Made by a program: the position numbers and the translations under genes. A stretch of 39,768 nt of DNA from Bacteroidales bacterium (GTDB lineage: Bacteria > Bacteroidota > Bacteroidia > Bacteroidales > P3): NCBI GenBank assembly GCA_017550405.1, contig JAFZPH010000018.1:1-39768 (forward strand). The letters are read 5' to 3'. The notes under the pieces were generated by a model that worked only from the letters and a program-made list of their open reading frames with translations, had not been told where the DNA came from and made no database searches. Shown one piece after another: positions 15,255 through 24,305 of this stretch. Position 1 is the stretch's first letter, and each line of letters begins with the position of its first letter.

Positions 15255-16319
15255 TTACTCCGCTTCGAGGAGTTTCTCCAAAGCCCGCTCGAGGTCGGAG
15301 CCGCGCAGGTTGCGTGCCACCACCTTGCCCTCACGGTCTATCAATACGGTGTTGGGCACCGAAGTGACACCGTAGGTCTTTCCGCCCGACGAGGTCCAGC
15401 CGTTGAGGTCGCTCACATGGTTGGGCCAGCTGAGATGGTCGTCGGAGATGGCGCGGAGCCATGCATCGCGTGTCTTGTCGAGCGACACGCTGAAAATCTC
15501 AAACCCCTGGTCGTGATACCTCTCATACAGGCGCACCACATTGGGATTCTCGCGGCGGCAAGGGCCGCACCACGATGCCCAGAAGTCCAACAGCACCACA
15601 TTGCCACGCAGGTCGGAGAGCCGGCGGGTATTGCCGTCGGGGTCGTTCATCTCAATCTCCGGGGCTTCCATTCCCGGCAGCACCACGCCCTGCAGCTTTT
15701 GGTCGACATGCTTCACATACGGGTCGTCGGGATACTCGTTAATCAAACCATCGCGCACCTTGGCAAAGAGGTTCACATAACTGTCGAAATTACGCTCGAA
15801 GAAGGTGACCAGGAAAGCGCTCATCAGGATAGTGCTGTTGTTCGAAAGCAGCAGGGCGGCACGGTCGGGCAGCTGAGTCTGCTGCTCGGGAGTGATGGCG
15901 GCCAGGAGCAAATCGTTGAACTGGCGGTACAGCTCCACATTGCGCGAGCCGCTGCACGAGGCAATGCTGAATGCACGACGGTCGGCAAAATAGACCAAGT
16001 CCACCTTCACCTTGTCCTTCGGCTCGAGGAGCAGGTGGCACATGCCTCCATCCTTCTGGGTGGTCTGCAGGAGATACAGCGTGGGTGCGGCGTTCTCCAG
16101 CTTCACTTTAAACGAACCTTTGTTGTCGAGCCGGATGGTGTCCACGGGCACAGGGCGGTTGTTCACAATCTTGCTGAGGACGATGCGCGACCCGTCGGGC
16201 ACACCGCGCAGCGAGCCGCTGAGGGTGGCCTTCTGTGCCTGAAGCGACAGCGCCGTCACTAACGTGAGAGCGATGGCTGCAAGATGCCGCAGATGATGAT
16301 TTAGGGATATACGTTTCAT
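15255..16319 (-). CDS. TlpA-like thiol-disulfide oxidoreductase with DUF4369
   Basis: A 354-residue periplasmic protein. Residues 1-29 form a signal peptide ending LSLQAQ. A DUF4369 domain covers about 30-130 (LSGSLRGVPDGSRIVLSKI). The thioredoxin-like domain is at about 215-354, with active site WASWCGPCR (Cys251 and Cys254) and the cis-Pro segment SVPNTVLID. This architecture is standard for Bacteroidota envelope redox proteins that reduce or resolve disulfides. It is 47 bases after the S41 protease gene, so both envelope proteins are probably made together. Confidence 0.92.
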   Translation of the reverse strand: MKRISLNHHLRHLAAIALTLVTALSLQAQKATLSGSLRGVPDGSRIVLSKIVNNRPVPVDTIRLDNKGSFKVKLENAAPTLYLLQTTQKDGGMCHLLLEPKDKVKVDLVYFADRRAFSIASCSGSRNVELYRQFNDLLLAAITPEQQTQLPDRAALLLSNNSTILMSAFLVTFFERNFDSYVNLFAKVRDGLINEYPDDPYVKHVDQKLQGVVLPGMEAPEIEMNDPDGNTRRLSDLRGNVVLLDFWASWCGPCRRENPNVVRLYERYHDQGFEIFSVSLDKTRDAWLRAISDDHLSWPNHVSDLNGWTSSGGKTYGVTSVPNTVLIDREGKVVARNLRGSDLERALEKLLEAE

Positions 16320-16366
16320 GGTGGTGTTGCTTTTTTGTTAAATGAATACTATTGTATGACTGATTG

Positions 16367-18079
16367 TTACTTTTGTTTGGCGTGGAGGGCGCGTTGCAGC
16401 TCGTTGTCGAAGGGGGCATACACACGATAGAAAGCGTTCTCGTCGAAAAGCGACTGAGCCATCAGCGACTTGTAACGGTTGCGGATGTGGTCGGCATACT
16501 TGTTCAGTGCAACGGGGTGACGGCGTATGCCTTTCCTGTCGGCGCACTGCAGTATCTGTTGCCATGTACTCTCCGGCACCTTGTAGTTCTTCACAAACGC
16601 ATCGGCATCGGGATACTGCTGTATCAGTTGGTTGTAGCTGTTGTACAGCTCTTTCTGAAGCACATCCTCAAGCACCTGTTTTTCCAACAGCCTGTTGTAA
16701 TACACCCAGTTGGTGTCGAGGATATAGGGCAGGGTGACATCGGGCTGTATGCCTCCGCCGCCATATACCTTGCGTCCCTTCTTGGTGAGGAAAGACTGCG
16801 ACGTGTCGGCCGTGGCGTTGAAGAGCGAATCGGCCGAGGTATAGTTCGAGAAGACACGGTCGAGATAATCCATATAATAGGCATCGCTCCCCTTGTCGTA
16901 GGGGCGCTGGATGCAGCGGCCGGAGGGCGAGTAATAGCGGGCAATGGTCAGCAGTACCGCATCGCCGGTGGGCAGGTCGAACTGGCGTTGCACCAGTCCC
17001 TTGCCGAAGCTGCAGCGACCTGCTATCAAGCCGCGGTCATTGTCCTGGATGGCACCTGACACCACCTCGCTGGCACTGGCCGAAAATTCATTGATGAGAA
17101 TCGTGAGACGGCCCGACTCAAACAAACCGCCCATGGTGGCGTAGATATTACTGCGGGGTTGATGGGCTCCTTCGGTATACACTATGAGGTCGCCTTTGGG
17201 CAGCAGTTCGTCGGCCATTCTTACCGCCGACTCGAGCGAGCCGCCTCTGTTGCCACGCAAATCCAGCACCAGGTGCTTCATCCCAGCCCGATTCAGCTCC
17301 AGCAATGCATTATGGAACTCGTCCGACGTCGTTTCCGCAAAACGCGCCACAAGGATATAACCCGTCTGTTTGTCGAGCATGATGGCCACGGGGACAGAAG
17401 CATGGTGTATCACATCGCGCTTAATCTTGACGAGCAAAGGCTTCGGGCTCCCCTTCCTGTCCACGGTAAGGGTCACTGTGCTGTAGCGCGGACCCCTTAT
17501 CAGTTCCACCACTGATGTAATATCTCTTGGCTCACCCTCTTTTTTCTCTACGCCCTTGGCCTTTTTATTCTTTCCGGACTTTGCCTTCTTGGTATCGTCG
17601 GATACCGTCTTTTTAGTCACTCCAGGCATAGCCTTGGAGACCTGGACAGAGTCCACCTTCATGATGCGGTCGCCGGGTTGCATCCCCGCGAGTGAGCCGG
17701 GACTGCCCGGAATCACACTCGTGACGCATACCGTGTCGTTAATCAAGGCGAGTGTCACCCCGATGCCCTCGAAACGGCCCCGTATCAACTCCACCTCCTT
17801 GTCGTAATCCTTGGGCGAGAGATAAGAGCTATGGGGGTCGAGTGCCGACAGCATCGACTCCACCGCGATAGTGGAGAGCGAGTCGTGGTCCACCTTGTCC
17901 ACATAGAAATGGTCGATAATCTGCATCAAAGCCCCCGTGCGTTCGTCAGCCACAGGAACCAGAAACCCCTGGGGCGTGTCGGACGGGTTGCGGGGCGACA
18001 GCAACACACCGCACAGCAGTCCTATCACCGCCGCCAACAGCACTACACCGAGGGAAAATGTGTATTTCTTCTCTGACAT
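16367..18079 (-). CDS. S41 family C-terminal processing protease
   Basis: A 570-residue protease from the ATG at 18079 (MSEKKYTFSL); the frame is open further upstream, but that part lies within the Nudix gene. One N-terminal membrane anchor is at about residues 8-27. A PDZ domain starts near 95 (GRFEGIGVTL) and is interrupted at about 153-185 by a Lys-rich insert, which looks disordered. The S41 core follows: LDLRGNRGGSLESA near 272, the serine motif SASASE at 333-338 and the lysine in SFGKGLVQ (Lys360). The C-terminal region of about 200 residues is typical of Bacteroidota CTPs. It probably trims envelope proteins. It sits 25 bases after the Nudix gene. Confidence 0.93.
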   Translation of the reverse strand: MSEKKYTFSLGVVLLAAVIGLLCGVLLSPRNPSDTPQGFLVPVADERTGALMQIIDHFYVDKVDHDSLSTIAVESMLSALDPHSSYLSPKDYDKEVELIRGRFEGIGVTLALINDTVCVTSVIPGSPGSLAGMQPGDRIMKVDSVQVSKAMPGVTKKTVSDDTKKAKSGKNKKAKGVEKKEGEPRDITSVVELIRGPRYSTVTLTVDRKGSPKPLLVKIKRDVIHHASVPVAIMLDKQTGYILVARFAETTSDEFHNALLELNRAGMKHLVLDLRGNRGGSLESAVRMADELLPKGDLIVYTEGAHQPRSNIYATMGGLFESGRLTILINEFSASASEVVSGAIQDNDRGLIAGRCSFGKGLVQRQFDLPTGDAVLLTIARYYSPSGRCIQRPYDKGSDAYYMDYLDRVFSNYTSADSLFNATADTSQSFLTKKGRKVYGGGGIQPDVTLPYILDTNWVYYNRLLEKQVLEDVLQKELYNSYNQLIQQYPDADAFVKNYKVPESTWQQILQCADRKGIRRHPVALNKYADHIRNRYKSLMAQSLFDENAFYRVYAPFDNELQRALHAKQK

Positions 18080-18104
18080 AATAACGTTCGTATAACGGAA
18101 CCGC

Positions 18105-18575
18105 CTAACATTTATTGTATGCAGCAGTATTTGACCCGCAGCCGAAGCGCCGCGCCATTGCCGCCGCCACGATCTCGTCGTGGTCGAAGGCCAGGGGCGG
18201 CAGCTCGTCGAGAGCGAACCAGCACGCCTCGCGGGCATCGTCGCCTCCCTTCACGGGACACTCCTCCACCTCGGCCATGAACGCCACTGTGACGGTACGC
18301 CCGCGAGGGTCGCGGTCCACCTTGCTGAAACTGCCCAGTTCCACCAAGGGGGCCGTCACGGCGCACCCCGTCTCCTCCTGCAGCTCGCGGCGGGCGCAGG
18401 CCTCTAGGGTCTCGTCCATCTCCATAAAGCCTCCTGGCAGCGCCCACATGCCTTTGTAGGGGTCGCCTCCACGCCGCACCAAAAGCAGCGAATAGGTGCC
18501 GTCCTTTCGTTCTCCGATCACCACACAGTCTGCCGTCAACATTGGCCGGGGATAGCGGTAGGAATACATCTCCAT
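18105..18575 (-). CDS. Nudix hydrolase
   Basis: A 156-residue protein with a full Nudix box: GGFMEMDETLEACARRELQE followed by ETG (residues about 48-70), matching GX5EX7REUXEEXGU. The N-terminal strand TADCVVIGERKDGTYSLLLVRR and the WALPGG entry are typical of ADP-ribose pyrophosphatase-like or 8-oxo-dGTPase-like members; the substrate cannot be fixed from sequence. It starts three bases after the cysS stop. ATGs at 18575 and 18569 are both possible. Confidence 0.93.
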   Translation of the reverse strand: MEMYSYRYPRPMLTADCVVIGERKDGTYSLLLVRRGGDPYKGMWALPGGFMEMDETLEACARRELQEETGCAVTAPLVELGSFSKVDRDPRGRTVTVAFMAEVEECPVKGGDDAREACWFALDELPPLAFDHDEIVAAAMARRFGCGSNTAAYNKC

Positions 18576-18578
18576 GTA

Positions 18579-20045
18579 TCAACTCAATTCGTAGGTAGCG
18601 CCGTCTTTGCCATCCTTCACGGTGACACCGAGGGCACCCAGTTCGTCGCGAATCTTGTCGCTCGTGGCCCAGTCCTTGTTGGCTTTGGCTGTGGCGCGGG
18701 TGTCGAGAATCATCTTCATCAAGCCGTCGACCAACGCCGTATTGTCCTTGGCCGACTCGTCGCGGAGACCCATCACCTCGAACACAAAGGTGTCCATCAC
18801 ACCCTTCAGCTCGTCGATGTCGGCCTGGGTGAGGGTGGCCTTTTTGTCGTAGACGGTGTTGATAACCTTGGCCATGTCGAACAGATGACTGATGACAATA
18901 GGGGTATTCAGGTCGTCGTTCATGGCGTCGTAGCACAGCTGCCTGTAGCCGCTCACATCCACGCTGCTGCTCTTTGAGGGCTGCAGACGGCCGAGGGTCT
19001 TATAAGCCTGCATCAAACGGGTATAGCCTTTCTCGGCAGCCACCAGGGCCTCGTTGCTGAAGTCCACCGTGCTGCGGTAGTGGGCCTGGAGGATGAAGAA
19101 ACGTATCGTCATCGGGGCGTAGGCCTGCGTCAGCAGCTCGTGCTTGCCGGTGAAGAACTCGTCGAGGGTGATAAAGTTGCCCAGCGATTTGCCCATCTTC
19201 TGGCCGTTGATGGTAATCATGTTGTTGTGCATCCAGTAGCGGCAGGGGCCGTGGCCGCACACCGAGGTCTGCTGGGCAATCTCGCTCTCGTGGTGGGGGA
19301 ACATCAAGTCCATGCCGCCACCGTGGATGTCGAAGGTCTCGCCCAGATATTTCGTGCCCATGGCGGTGCATTCGGTATGCCAGCCGGGGAAGCCCACGCT
19401 CCAAGGCGAGTTCCAGCGCATGATATGCTCGGGCTGAGCCTTCTTCCAAAGGGCGAAGTCGCCGCTGAAACGCTTCTCATCCTGGCCGTCGAGGTCGCGG
19501 GTGGTGGAGAGCATCTCCTCAATCACGCGGCCGCTCAGCCGTCCATAGCTCTTGAAATCCTCGTGGTACTTGCGCACATCGAAGTACACGCTGCCGTTGC
19601 TCACGTAGGCATAGCCGGCATCCAGTATGCGCTGCACCAGCTCAATCTGCTCCATCACATGTCCCGAGGCGAGCGGCTCGATGCTGGGGCGCAGCACGTT
19701 CAGCGCATCCATTGCGGCATGGTATCGGTTGGTGTAGTACTGTGCCACCTCCATGGGTTCCAGCTGCTCGAGGCGGGCCTTCTTGGCAATCTTGTCCTCG
19801 CCCTCGTCAGCATCGTGCTCCAGATGTCCCACGTCGGTGATATTGCGCACATAACGCACCTTGTAGCCGATATGCCGCAGATAGCGGTACAGAACATCGA
19901 ACGTAATTGCCGGGCGGGCATGGCCAAGATGGCCGTCGCCATACACCGTGGGACCGCACACATACATGCCCACATGGTCGGGCGTGACGGGTTTGAAAAG
20001 CTCTTTCTGATGCGAAAGAGTATTGTAAATCAACAACTGTTGCAT
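18579..20045 (-). CDS. cysS: Cysteinyl-tRNA synthetase
   Basis: A 488-residue class I synthetase charging tRNA-Cys. The zinc ligand Cys and HIGH motif are in [17 protein letters not shown] near residues 29-45. The other zinc ligands are in HTECTAM and HHESEIAQ near 225-255. The KMSKS loop is KMGKSLGN near 283. The C-terminal DALR-type helical domain ends with the CysS tail [13 protein letters not shown]. It is preceded by TATCTTTG at 20070-20077 and is the first gene of the long unit running to 13275. Confidence 0.97.
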   Translation of the reverse strand: MQQLLIYNTLSHQKELFKPVTPDHVGMYVCGPTVYGDGHLGHARPAITFDVLYRYLRHIGYKVRYVRNITDVGHLEHDADEGEDKIAKKARLEQLEPMEVAQYYTNRYHAAMDALNVLRPSIEPLASGHVMEQIELVQRILDAGYAYVSNGSVYFDVRKYHEDFKSYGRLSGRVIEEMLSTTRDLDGQDEKRFSGDFALWKKAQPEHIMRWNSPWSVGFPGWHTECTAMGTKYLGETFDIHGGGMDLMFPHHESEIAQQTSVCGHGPCRYWMHNNMITINGQKMGKSLGNFITLDEFFTGKHELLTQAYAPMTIRFFILQAHYRSTVDFSNEALVAAEKGYTRLMQAYKTLGRLQPSKSSSVDVSGYRQLCYDAMNDDLNTPIVISHLFDMAKVINTVYDKKATLTQADIDELKGVMDTFVFEVMGLRDESAKDNTALVDGLMKMILDTRATAKANKDWATSDKIRDELGALGVTVKDGKDGATYELS

Positions 20046-20069
20046 ATATCTCTTCTAAATATTGTTTTG

Positions 20070-20077
20070 CAAAGATA
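20070..20077 (-). promoter_or_regulatory. -7 box for the cysS unit
   Basis: TATCTTTG on the minus strand followed by CAAAAC, 24 bases before the cysS ATG. Confidence 0.65.
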
Positions 20078-20152
20078 AGAAAAAACCACGGTCAATGCGC
20101 AATGATTCATTACACATCAACACTCCGCAGCACGCACTATCCTCGGTCTCAA

Positions 20153-21127
20153 TCAATCGTCGTATTCGTAATAGTGGGTCTCGCGCTCCAGGCTTCTGTG
20201 GTCATTGTCCTCCGAGAGCATAAACACGGTTTCATGCAAGCACTCCACCGGCCATTCGTTCTGATAGACATAGCTGTAGGTATCCTCCATACGCTGTCCC
20301 TCCTCGTAGAGGGCATATTTGATGTCGGTAACCGATTTCACGATATTATTCTTGTTGGCAAACACCAGCCCGTCGGCAGTGTAGCCGTTCAGTGTGTAGA
20401 GGAAATGCTTGAAGGGGTTGGTCTTGTTGTCGTAGGTGTAGACAATATCCATGCTGGTGAAGTCGTCCTTCACATTCATCTGGCCGATATTGTCGCCACT
20501 CCACGTCAGTGTGACATACTGCACATTCACTGCCTTGGCGCCGGGGTCGGCCTGCCTATCGGCGGGGAGACTTTTCCAGCCCATGGAGGCCTGCAGCTCT
20601 CCAAGCCAACGGCTCAGCATCCCCTGGGCGGCATGCTTTTCGCCGAGTTCGCGGGTATGGACATCGATTTTGGAAATCTTGTTGCCGTCATAGGTGAAGA
20701 AGTAGGAGGTAAACGGAGCCGTTGTGCTGACCTTCTTGTCATACAGCTCGGCCTTGCGCATTTTCTTGCCATTGTAGGTGAAAAGCATATACTCTGTCGA
20801 ACTCTCGATGCGGCTGACACGGTTGCCGTCGTAGGAGAAATGCAAGGTCTCCTCTTTACCGCCGGGAACCACCTCGGGGCTGTAGACAACCTTCATCAGT
20901 TTGCCATTCTCCCAGTCCCAGGTCTCGGCCAGCACTTTGGGGGTCGACGACTCGCTGACGGTCGACCATGTGCCGGTGGCGGCATCCAGACTCTGCTCCA
21001 CAAGCGATGTAGAACGATACACTTTCTCTATTTCCTGTTTGGGGTTGTAGCGACCCTCTTTCTCACCACAAGCTCCGAACAGACAGATTGTTGCGAGAGC
21101 AAGTACGCAAAATAAACTTCTTTTCAT
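20153..21127 (-). CDS. Lipoprotein with repeated YDGN-type strands (paralogue 1)
   Basis: A 324-residue lipoprotein (signal peptide MKRSLFCVLALATICLFGAC, Cys20), followed by GEKEGRYNPKQEIEKVY. The mature chain is a run of beta strands separated by turns such as FSYDGNRVSRI, FTYNGKKMRKA, FFTYDGNKISKI, LTWSGDNIGQM and YTYDNKTNPFKHF. This YD/RHS-like spacing suggests a strand-rich sheet. It is clearly homologous along its length to the protein at 21670-22650. Function is unknown. Its upstream ECF-type motif (21224-21254) puts it in the predicted sigma regulon; the leader is about 96 bases. Confidence 0.8.
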   Translation of the reverse strand: MKRSLFCVLALATICLFGACGEKEGRYNPKQEIEKVYRSTSLVEQSLDAATGTWSTVSESSTPKVLAETWDWENGKLMKVVYSPEVVPGGKEETLHFSYDGNRVSRIESSTEYMLFTYNGKKMRKAELYDKKVSTTAPFTSYFFTYDGNKISKIDVHTRELGEKHAAQGMLSRWLGELQASMGWKSLPADRQADPGAKAVNVQYVTLTWSGDNIGQMNVKDDFTSMDIVYTYDNKTNPFKHFLYTLNGYTADGLVFANKNNIVKSVTDIKYALYEEGQRMEDTYSYVYQNEWPVECLHETVFMLSEDNDHRSLERETHYYEYDD

Positions 21128-21223
21128 GTTGTTTTCTTTGTTGTTATCCGGGTCCTTGTTCAGCCTGTAACGTCTGCGGGCGGGACCCTTTCGTCCGGCA
21201 GCGGCTATTTTTTACCTTTTCAC

Positions 21224-21254
21224 TATCATAACGTGTGCGCGGTGTTTTTATTAC
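21224..21254 (-). promoter_or_regulatory. Predicted ECF sigma promoter of paralogue 1
   Basis: On the minus strand GTAATAAAAA (21254-21245), 11 bases, then CGTTATGATA (21233-21224). Step and blocks match the sigma operon site. Confidence 0.6.
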
Positions 21255-21332
21255 TATATACCACAAAAAAATTATTCCCGACCCGCAAAACGGCCATCGC
21301 AACCGCCCTTACGCCCTTCAATCTCCTATCGA

Positions 21333-21365
21333 TACAGCATCGTTACAGCATTGTTACAGCATCGT
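21333..21365. repeat. Three tandem 11-base repeats
   Basis: TACAGCATCGT, TACAGCATTGT and TACAGCATCGT follow each other without gaps, with one base differing. The period is close to one helical turn. They lie 79 bases upstream of the ECF -35 block of paralogue 1 and could be a regulator binding site. They are followed by CCTAACGGTTAACG, itself partly palindromic. Confidence 0.7.
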
Positions 21366-21502
21366 TATCCTTTCCCCTAACGGTTAACGATGGGAAAAGG
21401 AGGGAGGAAGGATGCTGTATGCGACGAAGGCAGAGGAGGAAAGGCGGTTTGGCACAGGAGGGGCGTGGGTTTGGATGAAAATGCTTGACAAGACAACACA
21501 AG

Positions 21503-21607
21503 TGTCGCTCCCCAACCTTCGCGCCGTTTCCGCAGTTTTTGAAGGCATCCGGAGGGGATGTCTTCGGACTGCTGCGGCGTTGGCGGGATGAGGGCCGGGG
21601 AGCGACA
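21503..21607. ncRNA. Nested inverted repeat, possible structured RNA
   Basis: Perfect outer arms TGTCGCTCCCC (21503-21513) and GGGGAGCGACA (21597-21607) enclose further matched pairs: CGCCG/CGGCG, GCAGT/ACTGC, and the inner stem GAAGGCATCC (21541-21550) with GGATGTCTTC (21556-21565) around a five-base loop. The pairs are nested in the right order for one long folded RNA or cruciform. No coding frame is supported here. The rest of the gene-free stretch 21128-21669 holds the ECF promoter and the 11-base repeats. No RNA family is recognised, so expression is unproven. Confidence 0.4.
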
Positions 21608-21669
21608 GAGATGCACGCTATGGGACGCGGTGACGGGACAGCCCGTCAAGGCATCAGCGCATTTGCGGT

Positions 21670-22650
21670 TTATTTATACTCGAAGTAGTTGGTGGAGGTA
21701 CTGTTGACTTTGTAATCTTCTTCGTTGATGGTGGTAGTCATGGTCTGGCTGGTGGGCCAGCTGCCGTCGTAGGTGTAGGTGTAGTTCATCTCCGAGACAG
21801 AGCTTTCACCCATGAAGGATTCTTTGGAAACAGCCTTGACCACATTGTTCTTGTTGAAGGCGGCGGTGGAGGCGTCTTCCAGCATGCCGAACATGCCGAA
21901 GAGGAAGTGCTGGTAGGGGTTGTTCTTGTTGTCGTAAGTGAAGCTGACCTCAGCATTCACGGGCATCATCATCAAGGTCATTGACATTTCCATTTTGCTG
22001 ACATTGTCGCCGTCCCAGGTGAGTTTGACGGGGATGGTCATTCCTGCTTTTGCGCCATTCTTGTGCATGGTGTTGCTAATCTTGGCGATGGCCATATCGG
22101 CTTGCTCGAAAGTGGGCAGAATCTCGCGGAACACCACTTGCTCGAGGCGGCGTGCAGAAACTTTGTCCAATTCGATATCTTCACCGGTGACTTTGATTTC
22201 GACGACTTTGCCATCCTTGTAGACGAAATCGAATTGGGCTATCGGGGCAGCGGTGTTCTCTGTATCGTACATTGCGCAGCTCTTCAGCTCTTTGCCGTTG
22301 TAGGAGAAGGTCATATATTGACCGTCGCCCTCGGCACGGACCATCTGCTTGCCGTCGTAGGAGAAGTTGATGACGTCCTCCACTTCAGTGGAAGCGTTTT
22401 GTTCGTAGAAAGTGATTTTTGCCAGTTTCTTGCCGTCCCATGTCCAAGCCTCGGAAAGGTACTTGGCCACGGTGACGGTGTCGGAATACCAACGGCCTGT
22501 CGATTCGTCGAGACTGCTGTAAATCGTCACACCGGACTTGTAGATGTTGGCGATTTTCTTTTTGGGGTTGTAGACACCCTCTTTTTCGGAACATGCGGCA
22601 AAGAGGCAAAGGGCTGCCAGTGCCATGACTAAGAATGATGATTTCTTCAT
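21670..22650 (-). CDS. Lipoprotein with repeated YDGN-type strands (paralogue 2)
   Basis: A 326-residue lipoprotein (MKKSSFLVMALAALCLFAAC, Cys20) followed by SEKEGVYNPKKKIANIYKSG, collinear with the start of the protein at 20153-21127. It shares the same strand-turn units (FSYDGKQMVRA, FSYNGKELKSC, LTWDGDNVSKM, FTYDNKNNPYQHFL) and overall length. The two genes are in tandem on the minus strand, separated by 542 bases, each with its own ECF-type promoter and a leader of similar length (91 and 96 bases). That points to duplication of gene plus promoter. Both probably sit on the envelope; role unknown. Confidence 0.8.
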   Translation of the reverse strand: MKKSSFLVMALAALCLFAACSEKEGVYNPKKKIANIYKSGVTIYSSLDESTGRWYSDTVTVAKYLSEAWTWDGKKLAKITFYEQNASTEVEDVINFSYDGKQMVRAEGDGQYMTFSYNGKELKSCAMYDTENTAAPIAQFDFVYKDGKVVEIKVTGEDIELDKVSARRLEQVVFREILPTFEQADMAIAKISNTMHKNGAKAGMTIPVKLTWDGDNVSKMEMSMTLMMMPVNAEVSFTYDNKNNPYQHFLFGMFGMLEDASTAAFNKNNVVKAVSKESFMGESSVSEMNYTYTYDGSWPTSQTMTTTINEEDYKVNSTSTNYFEYK

Positions 22651-22741
22651 TTTGTTGATGTTTTTTGTCTGGGTCCGCTTGATGTGTTTCCGCCGGGGAC
22701 GGGGGGACCCTGTGCCGCGTCCGTCCTGCGGGGTGTTTGTT

Positions 22742-22772
22742 TATAAAAACGGCAAGGGGCGTGATTTCTTAC
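22742..22772 (-). promoter_or_regulatory. Predicted ECF sigma promoter of paralogue 2
   Basis: On the minus strand GTAAGAAATC (22772-22763), 11 bases, then CGTTTTTATA (22751-22742). The first block is identical to that of the sigma operon promoter, and both are preceded by GT. Confidence 0.7.
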
Positions 22773-22858
22773 ACCCTTCTAAGTTAAAAAAACCTAAATA
22801 AATTGGAAGTTGGAAATATCCGTGCGATGATTTGCCCGTCCCTGCGAGGTCTCAACAA

Positions 22859-22951
22859 CCGTATTTCAATTTTTAATTGATACGGTGTCAGCATTTTATC
22901 TTCTAGGCTGAAGTTTTAACTTTTCGTATTGGAGATTTCTTTGTATCTTTG
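22859..22951 (+). promoter_or_regulatory. ackA upstream region: hairpin and -7 box
   Basis: TATCTTTG at 22944-22951 is the -7 box for ackA, giving an A/T-rich leader of about 58 bases. Upstream, CCGTAT (22859-22864) with CAATT pairs with AATTG and ATACGG (22875-22885) as a weak hairpin. Apart from the ECF promoter at 22742-22772, I see nothing else in the gene-free stretch 22651-23014. Confidence 0.55.
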
Positions 22952-23014
22952 AAAATTCATAATTTGTGAAAAATATCAAGAATAATCTAACAAACAAACA
23001 CTTAAATAAGATCT

Positions 23015-24223
23015 ATGAAAATATTGGTTCTTAATTGTGGCAGTTCGTCAATCAAATATCAGCTGATTGACATGGCCAACAACGCCGAGGTGATGGCCAA
23101 GGGCCTCCTGGAGCGCATCGGACTGGAAATGGGCGAGTTCACCCATAAGTATCATGGCGAGAAGCACTACGAGCAGCTTCCCATCCCCGACCATACGGCG
23201 GGTATCAAGATTGTCCTCAATGCACTTATCGACCCGAAGATGGGTGTCATCAAGGACTTCAAGGAGATAGGTGCTGTCGGCAACCGCATCGCCCACGGCG
23301 GCGAGGCATTCGACAAGAGTGTCATCGTCACCGACGAGGTGATTGAGACCATCAAGTCCCTCACCCACCTGGCTCCGCTACATACCCCCGGCAACCTGGC
23401 GGGTATCTACGCCATGCGCGAGGTGCTGCCCGGCGTGCCGCAGGTGGCTGTGTTCGACACTGCTTTCCACAGCACGCTGCCCCCGAAGAGCTACCTCTAC
23501 GGTCTGCCTTACGAGTATTACGAGAAGTACGGTGTGCGCCGCTATGGTTTCCACGGCACCAGCCACAAGTTCGTTGCCGAGAAGGCTGCCAAGATGATTG
23601 GCCGCGACTGGAAGGAGCTGAACATCATCAGCTGCCATCTGGGCAGCGGTGCATCCATCTGCGCCATCAAGCAGGGCAAGAGCTTCGACACCACCATGGG
23701 CATGACCCCGCTGGAGGGCTTGATTATGGGCTCCCGTCCCGGCGACGTAGACCCCGGTGTCATCGAGTTCATCATCAAGAAAGAGATTACCGAGAACGGC
23801 AAGGACTGGAAGGACATCACCAAGATGCTGAACAAGCAGAGCGGCTTGGTGGGTATCAGCGGCGGCAAACAGGACATGCGCGACATCCGCGCCGGGCGTG
23901 ATGCCGGCGACGAGCGCGCCACCTACGCTTTCGATATGTTCGCCCAGCGCGTGAAACGCTACATCGGCGGCTACATGGCCGAGATGGGCGGCTGCGACCT
24001 GCTGCTGTTCACCGGCGGTATCGGCGAGAACGCCTGGTTCATGCGCCGTCCCATCCTGGAGAACATGGAGTGCCTCGGCATCAAGATTGACTTCTCGAAG
24101 AACGACAACGTGATGGGCGAGGACATCATCCTCAGCACGCCCGACTCGAAGATGGCCGTCGTGGTGGTGACCACCGACGAGGAATACGTCATCGCCAGCG
24201 ACACCTACAACCTGGTGAAGTAG
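23015..24223 (+). CDS. ackA: Acetate kinase
   Basis: A 402-residue enzyme of the ASKHA fold that makes ATP and acetate from acetyl phosphate in the main fermentative route of Bacteroidales. Conserved stretches are LVLNCGSSSIKYQLID at the start, GNRIAHGGE near 88, YGFHGTSHKFV near 178, HLGSGASICAI near 209, GLIMGSRPGDVDPG near 235 and FTGGIGEN near 333. It is full length. The usual partner pta is not adjacent in this window. It is monocistronic: own -7 box at 22944 and a strong terminator at 24239. Confidence 0.97.
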   Translation: MKILVLNCGSSSIKYQLIDMANNAEVMAKGLLERIGLEMGEFTHKYHGEKHYEQLPIPDHTAGIKIVLNALIDPKMGVIKDFKEIGAVGNRIAHGGEAFDKSVIVTDEVIETIKSLTHLAPLHTPGNLAGIYAMREVLPGVPQVAVFDTAFHSTLPPKSYLYGLPYEYYEKYGVRRYGFHGTSHKFVAEKAAKMIGRDWKELNIISCHLGSGASICAIKQGKSFDTTMGMTPLEGLIMGSRPGDVDPGVIEFIIKKEITENGKDWKDITKMLNKQSGLVGISGGKQDMRDIRAGRDAGDERATYAFDMFAQRVKRYIGGYMAEMGGCDLLLFTGGIGENAWFMRRPILENMECLGIKIDFSKNDNVMGEDIILSTPDSKMAVVVVTTDEEYVIASDTYNLVK

Positions 24224-24238
24224 GTCCGACGGATATGT

Positions 24239-24276
24239 GAAGTGTGAATTGCATCGCCAATTCACACTTCTTTTTT
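24239..24276 (+). terminator. Intrinsic terminator of ackA
   Basis: GAAGTGTGAATTG (24239-24251) pairs perfectly with CAATTCACACTTC (24258-24270) around a six-base loop, followed by six T. Confidence 0.92.
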
Positions 24277-24305
24277 CACTATTGACTATTACCAACAAAC
24301 TAACA

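Noticed and set aside
21377..21649. Possible small protein between the lipoprotein paralogues
   Set aside because: Its composition is dominated by the nested inverted repeat, there is no start context, and overlapping frames on both strands are equally open.
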